This document shows, one piece after another, positions 16,599-24,830 of a stretch of 43,161 nt of DNA; position 1 is the stretch's first letter, and each line of letters starts with the position of its first letter. Made by a program: the position numbers and the translations under genes. Source of the stretch: Lewinellaceae bacterium (lineage in GTDB: Bacteria; Bacteroidota; Bacteroidia; Chitinophagales; Saprospiraceae); NCBI GenBank assembly GCA_016711435.1, contig JADJSY010000047.1, positions 1 to 43,161 on the forward strand, in the 5' to 3' direction. The notes below the pieces were generated by a model that had not been told where the DNA came from, made no database searches, and saw only the letters and a program-made list of their open reading frames with translations.

Positions 16599-16774
16599 AA
16601 TGCAAACTAATTGAAGATTGTGGGTTAATTATGTTTGTTAAACGAGATGGCTAAGAAACGCAGGAAAGGCATATTTGCTGCTGAAAAAAGACATTTTAAC
16701 GTCCTGTTAACCAGCAGAGTCGCCTACGCCTTTTGGTGTAAAAGCAGGGCCTGAAACGCCAAAATTTTGCGTCT

Positions 16775-17434
16775 ATGATAAGCCCGCTTACCTTCGACCG
16801 ACCAAATACAGTTTTTGACCGACCAACACCGCTGATGAAGCGTTTTTTAGAAGTACCGAACGCGCTGGAGAAACTCCTTCAACCGGAAAATAACCTGGAG
16901 GAACTACTGCTGACAATCCCTGAATTTCGATACGGGTTGTTGTGGGGCGAGCCGCGTTATGGCCACCCCGAAGGCCGTGTTTGTTTCCATGTCCGGGAAG
17001 TATACAATAATATCGACCTGATCACCGGACTGTCAGTGGAGGACAGGCGCAGGTTGCGGCTGATTTCCCTGGCGCACGATACGTTCAAGTATGCGGAGGA
17101 TCGCACCCGCCCCCGCGACTGGTCGAAACACCACAGCTTGCTGGCTCGAAATTTTATGGAAAAGTACACCGACGATCCGGTCATTCTGGACATCATCGAA
17201 ACGCATGACGACGCTTATTACATCTGGCTGGACGCCCGGCACGACCAAACGCTGCCCGATACGCGGCGTACTTCACTCGGACTGCTGCTCCAGCGTTTGG
17301 ATCATTGCCTCCAGATGTATTACCTGTTTTTCAAGTGCGACACCCAAACGGGCGATAAAACACAGGCGCCACTCAAGTGGTTTGAAAAACGGGCGCCGGG
17401 GATAGAGGTGGTGAAAATCAAGGATAGTGTTTAG
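16775..17434 (+). CDS. HD-domain protein (putative phosphohydrolase)
   Basis: The 219-residue protein carries a metal-binding HD pattern: His72 (RVCFHVREV), His101-Asp102 (ISLAHDTFKYAED), His119/His120 (WSKHHSLLARNFM) and His144-Asp145 (IIETHDDAYY). HD proteins hydrolyse nucleotides or other phosphoesters; the substrate here is unknown. A later in-frame ATG at 16835 would remove the first 20 residues and still leave the domain whole. The stop codon TAG is formed inside the repeat word GTGTTTAG. It converges on scpA. Confidence 0.75.
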   Translation: MISPLTFDRPNTVFDRPTPLMKRFLEVPNALEKLLQPENNLEELLLTIPEFRYGLLWGEPRYGHPEGRVCFHVREVYNNIDLITGLSVEDRRRLRLISLAHDTFKYAEDRTRPRDWSKHHSLLARNFMEKYTDDPVILDIIETHDDAYYIWLDARHDQTLPDTRRTSLGLLLQRLDHCLQMYYLFFKCDTQTGDKTQAPLKWFEKRAPGIEVVKIKDSV

Positions 17435-17604
17435 TGTTTAGTGTTTGGTGTTTGGGCTTTGGGCGTTTGTGGGAAATTTGGACAAAATTATTACAGATGC
17501 CAAGGGCGGAGCGTCCGAAACACCACACCACCACGGGCCAGGGCGGAGCGCCCAAACACAACACCAACACCAAACCAAACACAAACACCACACACTAAAC
17601 ACGA
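17424..17604. repeat. GTGTTTAGTGTTTGG-word inverted repeat between convergent HD gene and scpA
   Basis: G-strand words (17427-17455: AGTGTTTAGTGTTTGGTG) and C-strand words (17551-17601: CCAAACACAAACACCACAC, ACTAAACACG) flank a core with GGGCGGAGCGTCC and GGGCGGAGCGCCC. Both genes read G-strand words on their own sense strand immediately after, or within, the stop codon. It is probably a shared transcript end. Confidence 0.8.
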
Positions 17605-18344
17605 CTAAGCACTAATCCAGAAATTATTAACCCCTTCCCCCTGAACAATACTGATTTCCTGTGCATTCAGCAATTCCAGCAAAGCGAGGAAAGTTACGAT
17701 GGCATGGATACGGTTGTCTAAAGCCAAAAAAAGGCTTTCAAAATCGGTTTTCGCCTCTTTTGCAGGCGGTTTTTGATGTAAGCGCGCTGATCCTGAATGG
17801 TGTAATTGTAATTATATACGGTGTGTATGCGCTTCGCCTTTTTTTCTTCCTCAAAGCGATTTAGCAGCCGCTCGAACACCCGCAGCAATTTATACAGGGT
17901 GACCGATTCCATTTCCGCATCGGCCAGGGCGTGTTCGGCTAATTTGCGCAGTTCCGTACCGGCATAGCCGCGCGGGTTCATAAAGGCGCGCACTTCTTCG
18001 AGGCGGCGCAGTTCTTCGAGCACACTTTTGTAGCGCTTGTATTCCATCAGCCGGTCCACCAGTTCGCGGCGGGGGTCTATTTCGTTGCCTTCTTCATCCA
18101 CCTGTTTGCGGGGCAACAACATTTTGGCTTTGATCCGCATGAGCGTGGCCGCCACTACGATAAACTCCGAACCCAGGTCGACACTCAGGGATTCCATCTG
18201 GCGGAGATAGGCCAGAAACTCATCCGTAATCTGCGCGATGGGAATGTTATAAATATCCAGTTCGTCCCGCTCGATGAAAAAGAGCAGCAGATCGAAGGGG
18301 CCTTCAAAGGCCGGGAGTTTGATGGTAAAAGTGCCGTTTGACAT
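17605..18344 (-). CDS. scpA: segregation and condensation protein A, frameshifted near C-terminus
   Basis: ScpA is the kleisin that bridges SMC heads in the chromosome condensation complex. The main part has the N-terminal helical domain (FEGPFDLLLFFIERDELDIYN, ITDEFLAYLRQME, SEFIVVAATLMRIKAKMLLP) and the linker. The frame breaks near 17758-17765 beside AAAAG: as read, the protein ends in RRKPILKAFFWL at 17718. In the next frame it continues EAKTDFESLFLALDNRIHAI, VTFLALLELLNAQEIS, VQGEG..NNFWIS to a TAG at 17605, which is the expected winged-helix C-terminus. The span of 740 bases plus one lost A gives 246 residues, a normal ScpA length. A sequencing indel is more likely than decay. Confidence 0.88.
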
Positions 18345-18408
18345 AGTTCTTTTGTGTCAGCAGAGGCGAAAGTACGGAAAGGTGCAATTTTTGGTACTTT
18401 TGCTTTGA

Positions 18409-18550
18409 TAAAGGTTTGATGGTTGGAAAGGTTTGATGGTTTGATTGGTTTGAGGCTTGAAAAAGCCAAAAAGTGGACCATGAGTTACCACCTCAAACCA
18501 TCAAACCTCTCAAACCATCAAACCTTCCTCAAACCCTCAAACCATCAAAT
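18409..18550. repeat. GGTTTGATGGTT-word inverted repeat in the scpA / methyltransferase gap
   Basis: G-strand words (18411-18452: AGGTTTGATGGTTGG, GGTTTGATGGTTTGATTGG) are complemented by C-strand words (18486-18549: CTCAAACCATCAAACC in several copies). This is the one such repeat placed between divergent 5' ends; it would lie in the leader of the downstream methyltransferase gene. TACTTTTG at 18395-18402 is a possible -7 element for that gene. Confidence 0.8.
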
Positions 18551-18556
18551 CCTTCC

Positions 18557-19354
18557 ATGACAAAACTCTACCTCATTCCCGTTCCCATTGCCGAAAACGC
18601 CTTGCACACCATCCCGCCTTATGTGCAGGACATCGCGCGGGTACTGGAAGTATTTATCGTGGAACGCGCCAAAACAGCCCGGAATTTTATCAAAAGTATC
18701 GGCCCGGCCCGGCCCTTACAGGAATTGGTTTTTGCTGAAATACCGCAACAGGAAGAGCCGACCTCCAGGGGCGGTAGCAAGGTGGAAAACGAAGCGGAAA
18801 GCGCTTTTATGGATGCCGTTAAAACCGGAAAGGACGTGGGCCTGCTTTCCGAGGCGGGTTGTCCGGGCGTAGCCGACCCGGGCGCCGACATTGTTGCCCT
18901 CGCGCACCGCATGGGGGTGCAGGTAGTGCCACTGGTGGGGCCGTCTTCGTTGTTGCTGGCCCTGATGGCTTCCGGCATGAACGGCCAGCGCTTTACTTTT
19001 CACGGGTATTTATCGCCGAAACGCCCCGAATTAGCCACCGACCTGCGCCGACTGGAAACCCTTTCGCGGCAACACGATCAGACGCAGATTTTTATAGAAA
19101 CACCTTATCGCTCGCAAATGGTGCTGGAAGTGGCCCTGGAAAGCCTGCAACCCAATACGCAGTTTGGCCTGGCGCAAGACCTCAGCGGCGCCGGGGAAAT
19201 GCTGCGCTCCATGACTGTAAAGGATTGGAAACAACAGCTCCAGAAAAAAACTTTAACCCTGGAAAAATTGCCGGCGGTGTTTTTGGTTTATGTGAAGTGT
19301 TATTGTTTTGTTGGGGTAATGGTAAGCCAAGGTTACCACACGAATAACGAATAA
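18557..19354 (+). CDS. tetrapyrrole-methylase-fold SAM methyltransferase, RsmI-like
   Basis: The product is a TP-methylase fold protein related to RsmI, the 16S rRNA (cytidine-1402-2'-O) methyltransferase. Seen: the N-terminal strand LYLIPVPIAE, VFIVERAKTARNFIKSI, the SAM-site segments LLSEAGCPGVADPGADIV and VVPLVGPSSLLLALMASGM, RFTFHGYLSP and FIETPYRSQMVLE. Compared with classical RsmI the first loop (PIAENALHTIP) differs, which is typical of the second, Bacteroidota-type paralogue, so rRNA as substrate is not certain. I chose the ATG at 18557 because upstream codons are repeat. The tail after LPAVFLVYVK runs into repeat sequence and is probably non-conserved. Confidence 0.82.
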   Translation: MTKLYLIPVPIAENALHTIPPYVQDIARVLEVFIVERAKTARNFIKSIGPARPLQELVFAEIPQQEEPTSRGGSKVENEAESAFMDAVKTGKDVGLLSEAGCPGVADPGADIVALAHRMGVQVVPLVGPSSLLLALMASGMNGQRFTFHGYLSPKRPELATDLRRLETLSRQHDQTQIFIETPYRSQMVLEVALESLQPNTQFGLAQDLSGAGEMLRSMTVKDWKQQLQKKTLTLEKLPAVFLVYVKCYCFVGVMVSQGYHTNNE

Positions 19355-19386
19355 CCAATAACCAATAACAAATAACGAATAACAAA
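19341..19386. repeat. degenerate 7-nt repeat directly before the UbiA-GT4 start
   Basis: Six to seven units CGAATAA, CGAATAA, CCAATAA, CCAATAA, CAAATAA, CGAATAA, with a 7-base period, run straight into the TTG start codon. The complement is the NNGTTAT unit found before porP and the YyaL gene. It also overlaps the end of the preceding methyltransferase gene. Confidence 0.78.
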
Positions 19387-21618
19387 TTGACTTCTGTTGG
19401 CACAACGCTGCACGCAACCACCCGGCTCCGGCACTGGTGGCGCCCGAAAGCGGGTAATCTGCTTGTGGTGCTGTATTTGGTGGTGCTGATCGCCGGTTTG
19501 CCACCCGTCCATGCCTGGGCGCTGTTTCTGCTGTCCGTTGTTACCATCCTGGGGATCGGCAGTTTCGGCCATCTTTTGAACGATTTGTTCGATCTGGAAA
19601 CGGATCGAATCGCCGGCAAGAAGAACAGGATGGCGGAATTTCCACATCGGCAAAGATGGGGCATTTTGTTCCTCGCCATACTGACAGCATTGTTGCCCTG
19701 GATTTGGTTGCCTTCCGACCGCTTTTCGTATTGTTTACTGATCGCCGAGTTTTTGCTGCTGGCCGCTTATGCCATTCCACCCACCAGGCTGAAAGACCGG
19801 TTTGGCTGGGCTGTTGCAGCCGATGCCGCTTATGCCTACGCCCTTCCTTCCGTGCTGGCGGCCTACACGTTTTTCCTGGCGGGCAAACAGAATGTAGACG
19901 CGCTGCTGTTCGGGCTGCTGTTTTGCTGGCAAATGGCACTGGGCGCCCGGCATTACCTGAACCACCTGGCCAACGACCGGGACAATGACCTGCGCTCGAA
20001 CACCCAAACCCTGGCCACCCGCATGGGCAACAGTTGGATTCACCGGCTCGGCGCCCGGCTGGTGCTGCCCGCAGAAGGGATCGCATTTGCCGGTTTCCTG
20101 ATCGTATTGGGGACGCACCATCAAGCAGCCGCTTTGGTTTCGGCGGCTTTGTGGGGAATGGTTGTGGCTTTCCCGCTCGTATTGGCCTTAGCCAGAAAGC
20201 ACACACCTTTTTCGTTCCGTTTTTCAGTGCTGACATTCGACCAGTTGTACCAGGAGTGGCTCCCTTATGGCCTGTTAGCCCTGCTTTGTATAGAGCACTG
20301 GTATTATTTTCCTTTGCTTATTGCCCATCTGGTGTTGTTGCGGTCGCCCTACATCACTTATTTTTTTCGTCGAATGGCGCCGCTGCTCCGGGTGTTTTTA
20401 CTTCCGCTGTATGTTTTCCAAAAAAAAGCGCAGCCAAAAGAGACAACAGCAACAACGGCCCCCGGAAACCTGCCCGTCATCGCCGTTGTAAATTTTAATA
20501 AACATAAATACACCGAAACGTTTATCTGGGAAATGATTCCCCGGCTCCGTTTCCGGATTTTGTATCTGTACGGAGATGCGCTGCCTTTGTACGACCACGA
20601 GGACGGGCATTTTTTATCCAATTCTCCGAGCCTGCAATTCCTGGCGCGCCTGATCGAAAACATTTTCAACCTCGGCGATCATTATTTCCACCGGCGCAGC
20701 ATCATGTCCTACCTGCAAAGCAAACGGGTCAGCCTGATATTCGCCCAATTCGGCCCGACAGGAGTGGAAATGCTGCCCATTGCTACCGATCTGGGCATCC
20801 CGCTGGTTGTTCAGTTTCACGGATACGACGTTTTCCGAAAAGATACCGTGCAGGAACTGCTGCCCCAATATCAAACGCTTTTTCAAAAAGCAGCGAGTAT
20901 CATCTGCGTTTCAGAAATTATGCTTCAGCGATTAAAAGAAATGGGCGCTCCGGCGGAAAAACTGTTCCACCTGCCTGCATTTGTCAGGCTGGATTTATTT
21001 CCCTATTCGGACCATGCGGCGTTGCCGCCCTCTTTTCTCGCGGTCGGTCGTTTTGCAGAAACCAAACGTCCACACCTGACTATCCTCGCTTTCAGACAAG
21101 TGGTGCAGGAAATCCCGGAGGCTACCCTCACGTTCATCGGCAAAGATGGCGGCGGCGAATTGTTTGAAGCCTGCGTCATTCTGGTAAAAGCATTAAATCT
21201 GGAAACGCACATTCATTTTAAAGGTGTTCAGGATCACCAAACCGTAGCGCAGGAAATGGCCCGGCGCCGCATTTTTGTGCAGCATTCGCTTACCACGCCT
21301 GTTCAGGGAGATATGGAGGGCAAACCCGTTGCGATTATGGAGGCTATGGCAGCAGGTATGCCCATCGTGGCCACGCAGCATTCGGGTATTGCGGAGTTGA
21401 TTGAACATGACAACACCGGATTGCTGGTAGCCGAATATGATATAGATGGAATGGCGCAGGCAATGTTGCGGCTGGCCCGCGACCACGAACTGGCCCGGCG
21501 GCTTGGCCGCGCAGCAAGCGAACGCGTCCGGCGCGATCGGCTGATCGTGCAAAACCTGGAAACACTGGAAAATCTAATTACGGAATGCTTGATTAGGCAA
21601 ACACATAATAACGAATAA
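19387..21618 (+). CDS. UbiA-type prenyltransferase fused to GT4 glycosyltransferase
   Basis: A 743-residue two-part protein. Residues about 15-345 are a polytopic UbiA-type membrane domain with both Asp-rich motifs: NDLFDLETDR (65-74) and NDRDNDLRSNTQTLATR (196-212). UbiA enzymes move prenyl groups, or in the DPPR-synthase branch join polyprenyl and phosphoribose. After a Lys/Thr/Ala-rich linker (about 345-368) comes a GT-B, family 4 glycosyltransferase: VVNFNKHKYTETFI, VVQFHGYDVFRKD, FLAVGRFAETKRPHLTILAF and the EX7E pair Glu644/Glu652 in EGKPVAIMEAMAAGMP. A membrane enzyme that primes or extends a polyprenyl-linked sugar is a reasonable inference. Caution: an A8 run at 20419-20426 lies in the linker, in a contig with homopolymer indels. 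TTG start; 7-nt repeats end right at it. Confidence 0.85.
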   Translation: MTSVGTTLHATTRLRHWWRPKAGNLLVVLYLVVLIAGLPPVHAWALFLLSVVTILGIGSFGHLLNDLFDLETDRIAGKKNRMAEFPHRQRWGILFLAILTALLPWIWLPSDRFSYCLLIAEFLLLAAYAIPPTRLKDRFGWAVAADAAYAYALPSVLAAYTFFLAGKQNVDALLFGLLFCWQMALGARHYLNHLANDRDNDLRSNTQTLATRMGNSWIHRLGARLVLPAEGIAFAGFLIVLGTHHQAAALVSAALWGMVVAFPLVLALARKHTPFSFRFSVLTFDQLYQEWLPYGLLALLCIEHWYYFPLLIAHLVLLRSPYITYFFRRMAPLLRVFLLPLYVFQKKAQPKETTATTAPGNLPVIAVVNFNKHKYTETFIWEMIPRLRFRILYLYGDALPLYDHEDGHFLSNSPSLQFLARLIENIFNLGDHYFHRRSIMSYLQSKRVSLIFAQFGPTGVEMLPIATDLGIPLVVQFHGYDVFRKDTVQELLPQYQTLFQKAASIICVSEIMLQRLKEMGAPAEKLFHLPAFVRLDLFPYSDHAALPPSFLAVGRFAETKRPHLTILAFRQVVQEIPEATLTFIGKDGGGELFEACVILVKALNLETHIHFKGVQDHQTVAQEMARRRIFVQHSLTTPVQGDMEGKPVAIMEAMAAGMPIVATQHSGIAELIEHDNTGLLVAEYDIDGMAQAMLRLARDHELARRLGRAASERVRRDRLIVQNLETLENLITECLIRQTHNNE

Positions 21619-21842
21619 CCACTTATCATTGTAATCTAAAAGCCTGCGGGCAGTAAAATTTTGTAGACTTTGCCCGGGATAATTATCGCGAAGAGCATCA
21701 ACGCCAAAGCCCAAGAACACAAGCCCGTAGAGTTTTACACGTTTCTAAGCCTTAAAGGTAAAGTCGCGCTAGGCCAAAAGAAAACATACTTTAACCCCGG
21801 ACAAATCTATCACCTCCAAAGGCATAAAACTGGATGACTACC
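21619..21842. other. intergenic region with an unassigned reading frame
   Basis: A + strand frame from about 21675 to the TGA at 21835 reads as about 50 plausible residues (with VEFYTFLSLKGKVALGQKK and YFNPGQIYHL) but has no ATG. I recognise no family. It could be a gene remnant or chance. Confidence 0.3.
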
Positions 21843-21888
21843 TATATTTGTAATCTCCTTAGGAACTTGTTATTTCTTCGTTCCTAAG
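21843..21888 (+). promoter_or_regulatory. -7 element and perfect inverted repeat before the polysaccharide operon
   Basis: TATATTTG (21843-21850) fits TAnnTTTG. Starting 7 bases after it, CTTAGGAAC (21858-21866) and GTTCCTAAG (21880-21888) form a perfect 9-base inverted repeat with a 13-base spacer, at the expected transcription start. No good -33 element is visible. It could be an operator or a leader hairpin for the operon beginning at 21930. Confidence 0.45.
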
Positions 21889-21929
21889 CACCCCAAAGCC
21901 TGCATCTTTAAAAACTGATTTGTAAAAAA

Positions 21930-22904
21930 ATGAAAACAGCACTCGTACTCGGCGCTGGCGGCTTCATAGGGAGTCATTTGGTGCGCCGATTGAAATCCGA
22001 AGGTTTTTGGGTGCGGGGGGTAGACCGGAAATATCCGGAGTTCTCCCGTTCGGCTGCCGACGAATTTGTCCTCGCTGATTTAAAAAATCCGGCATTGGTC
22101 CAGAAAATCTGGATACCGGGCGCGGACGAAGTGTATCAATTGGCGGCAGAAATGGGTGGAGCAGGATTCCTGTTCACCGGTGAACACGACGCCGAAGTGA
22201 TGCACGATTCAGCGCTCATCAACCTGAATGTGCTCGATCAGTGCACCCGCCAACCGGTAAAAAAAATCTTTTACGCTTCTTCGGCCTGTATTTATCCGAA
22301 GTACAACCAGGATAACCCGGAAACGCCGGATTGTTCTGAAGATTCCGCTTATCCGGCCGATCCTGACAGCGAATACGGTTGGGAAAAACTGTTCAGCGAA
22401 CGCCTTTACCAGGCATACAGCCGCAACTTCGGCCTGCACGTGCGAATCGCAAGGTTTCACAATGTGTACGGCCCGGAAGGCGCCTGGATCGGTGGGCGCG
22501 AAAAAGCCCCGGCGGCCATTTGCCGGAAAGTAGCGCAGGCGGAGTCCGGCGAGTTCGTGGAAATCTGGGGCGACGGCAAACAAACGCGCTCTTTTTTATA
22601 CATCGACGATTGCCTCGACGGCATCCGCGCCGTCATGGACAGCGCATCCGGAACGCCTCTGAACATCGGCTCCGAAGAAATGATCTCAATCGGTGATTTT
22701 ACACGGATGATTATTGAAATTTCCGGCAAAAACCTGCTTATCAGGCATACAAACGGTCCTCAGGGCGTGCGGGGCCGCAACTCGGACAATCGGCTTGTCA
22801 CCCGGCAAACGGGTTGGACGCCCCGTTTTTCCCTTAAAAACGGTATCACTCAAACCTACAACTGGGTCGCCGCCCAGGTGTCAGCCTTACAACCTGCGCC
22901 GTGA
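21930..22904 (+). CDS. GDP-mannose 3,5-epimerase-like NAD-dependent epimerase
   Basis: Extended SDR enzyme of 324 residues. Seen: the NAD motif GAGGFIG (8-14), the GME signature AAEMGGAGFLF (72-82), SSACIYPKY with Cys120, Tyr149-xxx-Lys153 in SEYGWEKLF, GGREKAPAAICRK with Lys191, and GVRGRNSDN near the C-terminus. These match the catalytic Tyr/Lys and the Cys/Lys acid-base pair known from plant GDP-mannose 3,5-epimerase, which makes GDP-L-galactose and GDP-L-gulose. This is the first gene of the export operon; its end overlaps the dehydrogenase start by 4 bases. A neighbouring SDR activity (another nucleotide-sugar epimerase) is possible, but the signature is unusually complete. Confidence 0.85.
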   Translation: MKTALVLGAGGFIGSHLVRRLKSEGFWVRGVDRKYPEFSRSAADEFVLADLKNPALVQKIWIPGADEVYQLAAEMGGAGFLFTGEHDAEVMHDSALINLNVLDQCTRQPVKKIFYASSACIYPKYNQDNPETPDCSEDSAYPADPDSEYGWEKLFSERLYQAYSRNFGLHVRIARFHNVYGPEGAWIGGREKAPAAICRKVAQAESGEFVEIWGDGKQTRSFLYIDDCLDGIRAVMDSASGTPLNIGSEEMISIGDFTRMIIEISGKNLLIRHTNGPQGVRGRNSDNRLVTRQTGWTPRFSLKNGITQTYNWVAAQVSALQPAP

Positions 22905-24013
22905 AAAAGATTGGCATTATTGGTATTGGAAAACTGGGCCTATGCCTGGCGCTGGAACTGGAACGTGCCGGGTTCGAAGTGACGGGCGTCGATATCGACC
23001 CAAATTATGTGGATCAACTCAACAACCGCAGTTTGAACAGCCCGGAGCCTGGCTTGTCGGATTATTTGAAAAATGCCGCACATTTCCGCGCCGCGACGGA
23101 TCTCCGCAGTGTCCTGCAGGACGACATTTCCATGCTGTTTGTACTGGTTCCCACACCCGATGCGCCGAACGGCGGGTATGACCACAGTTATATTGATGCA
23201 TTAAGCCATGAACTGATTTCCTTTGGGCGCAGGGATGCGGAAGTGCATCTTGTGGTAGGTTGCACCACGCTTCCAGGCTACTGCGACCAACTCGCCCAAC
23301 GGCTGGCGCTCTACCATTATTCGGTGAGTTACAAACCTGAATTTGTGGCGCAGGGTACCATTCTGCAAGATATGGAACAGCCCGATATTGTGCTGATCGG
23401 GGAGAGTGACGCGAAGTCCGGGCAGGAAATTCAGCGCGTATTCGAACGCGTATGCAAGAACAAACCGGCGTTTCACCGGATGGATCGCCTGAGTGCCGAA
23501 ATCTGCAAATTGGCGACCAATTGTTTTTTGACCACCAAAATATCCTTTGCCAATTCCATCGGCGACCTGGCCCTGCGGAGCGGCGCTGATCCGGCAAAAA
23601 TCCTGGCTGCCATCGGCGGCGATTCCCGCATCGGTTCCAAATACCTCCGCTACGGTTTCGGATTCGGCGGCCCCTGTTTTCCCAGAGATAACCGCGCCCT
23701 GAATCATTTTGCCCGCAGCCGGCAGTTCGATCTGCTGCTTTCCCAGGCCACCGACGCGGTCAACAATCAGCATCTGCACTTTCAGTTTGAACACTGGATG
23801 CACAACCATGCACCGGAAGACATGATCGAATTTGACTCGGTTGCCTTCAAAAAAGGATCCGTTTCCATCGAAGAATCCCAACAATTGGCCCTGGCTATTA
23901 TGCTGGCGAAGGCGGGACGGCGGGTAAAGGTGCGCGACCGGCCGGAAGTGATCGAAACGCTCAAACTGCGCTTTGGCGATTTATTCCTGTACCAAACCGA
24001 ACCCGATGGATAA
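22901..24013 (+). CDS. nucleotide-sugar dehydrogenase (UDP-glucose/GDP-mannose dehydrogenase family)
   Basis: NAD-dependent oxidation of a nucleotide-hexose to the uronic acid. Seen in 370 residues: IIGIGKLGLCLALELERAGF (Rossmann, 5-24), VPTPDAPNGGYD, VVGCTTLPGYCD, YKPEFVAQGTILQD, KLATNCFLTTKISFAN, and the catalytic cysteine Cys259 in GFGGPCFPRDNRAL. The C-terminal domain is short, and its usual GLAFKxxTDDxR motif is replaced by VAFKKGSVSIEES, lacking the Asp and Arg, so substrate or oligomer may differ. GTG start overlapping the epimerase stop (GTGA). Together with the epimerase it suggests an acidic, L-configured or mannuronic-type sugar donor. Confidence 0.83.
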   Translation: MKKIGIIGIGKLGLCLALELERAGFEVTGVDIDPNYVDQLNNRSLNSPEPGLSDYLKNAAHFRAATDLRSVLQDDISMLFVLVPTPDAPNGGYDHSYIDALSHELISFGRRDAEVHLVVGCTTLPGYCDQLAQRLALYHYSVSYKPEFVAQGTILQDMEQPDIVLIGESDAKSGQEIQRVFERVCKNKPAFHRMDRLSAEICKLATNCFLTTKISFANSIGDLALRSGADPAKILAAIGGDSRIGSKYLRYGFGFGGPCFPRDNRALNHFARSRQFDLLLSQATDAVNNQHLHFQFEHWMHNHAPEDMIEFDSVAFKKGSVSIEESQQLALAIMLAKAGRRVKVRDRPEVIETLKLRFGDLFLYQTEPDG

Positions 24014-24830
24014 AAACGCACAAACAACCGTACTCAGCGCCCAAGCGGCGGGTTTCGGTTCGTATCTCCGCGAATTGTGGCATTACCGTCAATTGACGCT
24101 GCTGCTGGCGCGGCGTGACTTAAAGGCAAAATACGCCCAAAGTGTGCTGGGCATCCTTTGGGCCATGCTCCAGCCCCTGACCGGCCTGCTGATTTTTACC
24201 TTTTTTTTCGATAAAATTATCCATATCGAGACCGTGCGGCCTTATCCGCTTTTTGCATTTACCGGTATCGTTTGCTGGCAATTTTTTAGCGCCATTGTGT
24301 CCACCGCAGGCACTTCGCTGGTAGAATCGCAGCACCTCATCAAAAAAGTCTACTTTCCAAAACTATCCCTGCTGCTGGCAAAAGTTCTGGCCGGCATGGC
24401 GGAATTGGCCATTTCTATCGGTCTGCTGCTCGGGATGATGGGGTTGATGGGGATCAATCCCGGCCTGCGGGCGCTATTTTTCCCTTTGGTCATCGGGTTG
24501 ATTATCGCAGTTGGTTTGTCGGTGGCCGTCTGGCTGAGCGCCCTGACCGTCCGGTACCGCGATTTTTACCATATCATTCCGTACTTGTTGAATTACGGCA
24601 TCTGGGTGACGCCGGTATTTTTTCCCGATACCCTGTTGCCGCAGCAATACGCCTGGGTCATGCACCTCAACCCCATGGCCGCCTGCATTGCCTGTATGCG
24701 CTGGGCGCTGCTGGGCGATCCGGCCATAGATGCCGGGTACCTGATGTCGCTGGTTCCCGTTGCCATTTTGTTGATCTCCGGGCTGTGGTATTTCCGAACG
24801 ATTGAAAACGAAATTTCGGATTATGTTTAA
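24006..24830 (+). CDS. wzm: polysaccharide ABC exporter permease Wzm
   Basis: ABC-2 permease of 274 residues that exports an undecaprenyl-linked polysaccharide across the inner membrane with Wzt. Seen: the cytoplasmic entry ELWHYRQLTLLLARRDLKAK (family hallmark YRxLLxxLxxRDLKxRY), the gate helix SVLGILWAMLQPLTGLLIFT, about six hydrophobic helices, LSALTVRYRDFYHIIPYLLN and a late TPVFFPDTLLPQQYAW segment. The ATG at 24006 overlaps the dehydrogenase by 8 bases; its stop overlaps the dioxygenase start by 8 bases. It is separated from wzt by two tailoring genes. Confidence 0.93.
   Translation: MDKNAQTTVLSAQAAGFGSYLRELWHYRQLTLLLARRDLKAKYAQSVLGILWAMLQPLTGLLIFTFFFDKIIHIETVRPYPLFAFTGIVCWQFFSAIVSTAGTSLVESQHLIKKVYFPKLSLLLAKVLAGMAELAISIGLLLGMMGLMGINPGLRALFFPLVIGLIIAVGLSVAVWLSALTVRYRDFYHIIPYLLNYGIWVTPVFFPDTLLPQQYAWVMHLNPMAACIACMRWALLGDPAIDAGYLMSLVPVAILLISGLWYFRTIENEISDYV

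Noticed and set aside
15594..16610. + strand frame of 338 codons opposite htrA
   Set aside because: It covers exactly the protease gene, whose catalytic triad and PDZ domain are clear; a shadow frame.
18557..19354. Firm rsmI name
   Set aside because: The N-terminal loop differs from classical RsmI and Bacteroidota carry a second paralogue, so only RsmI-like is supported.
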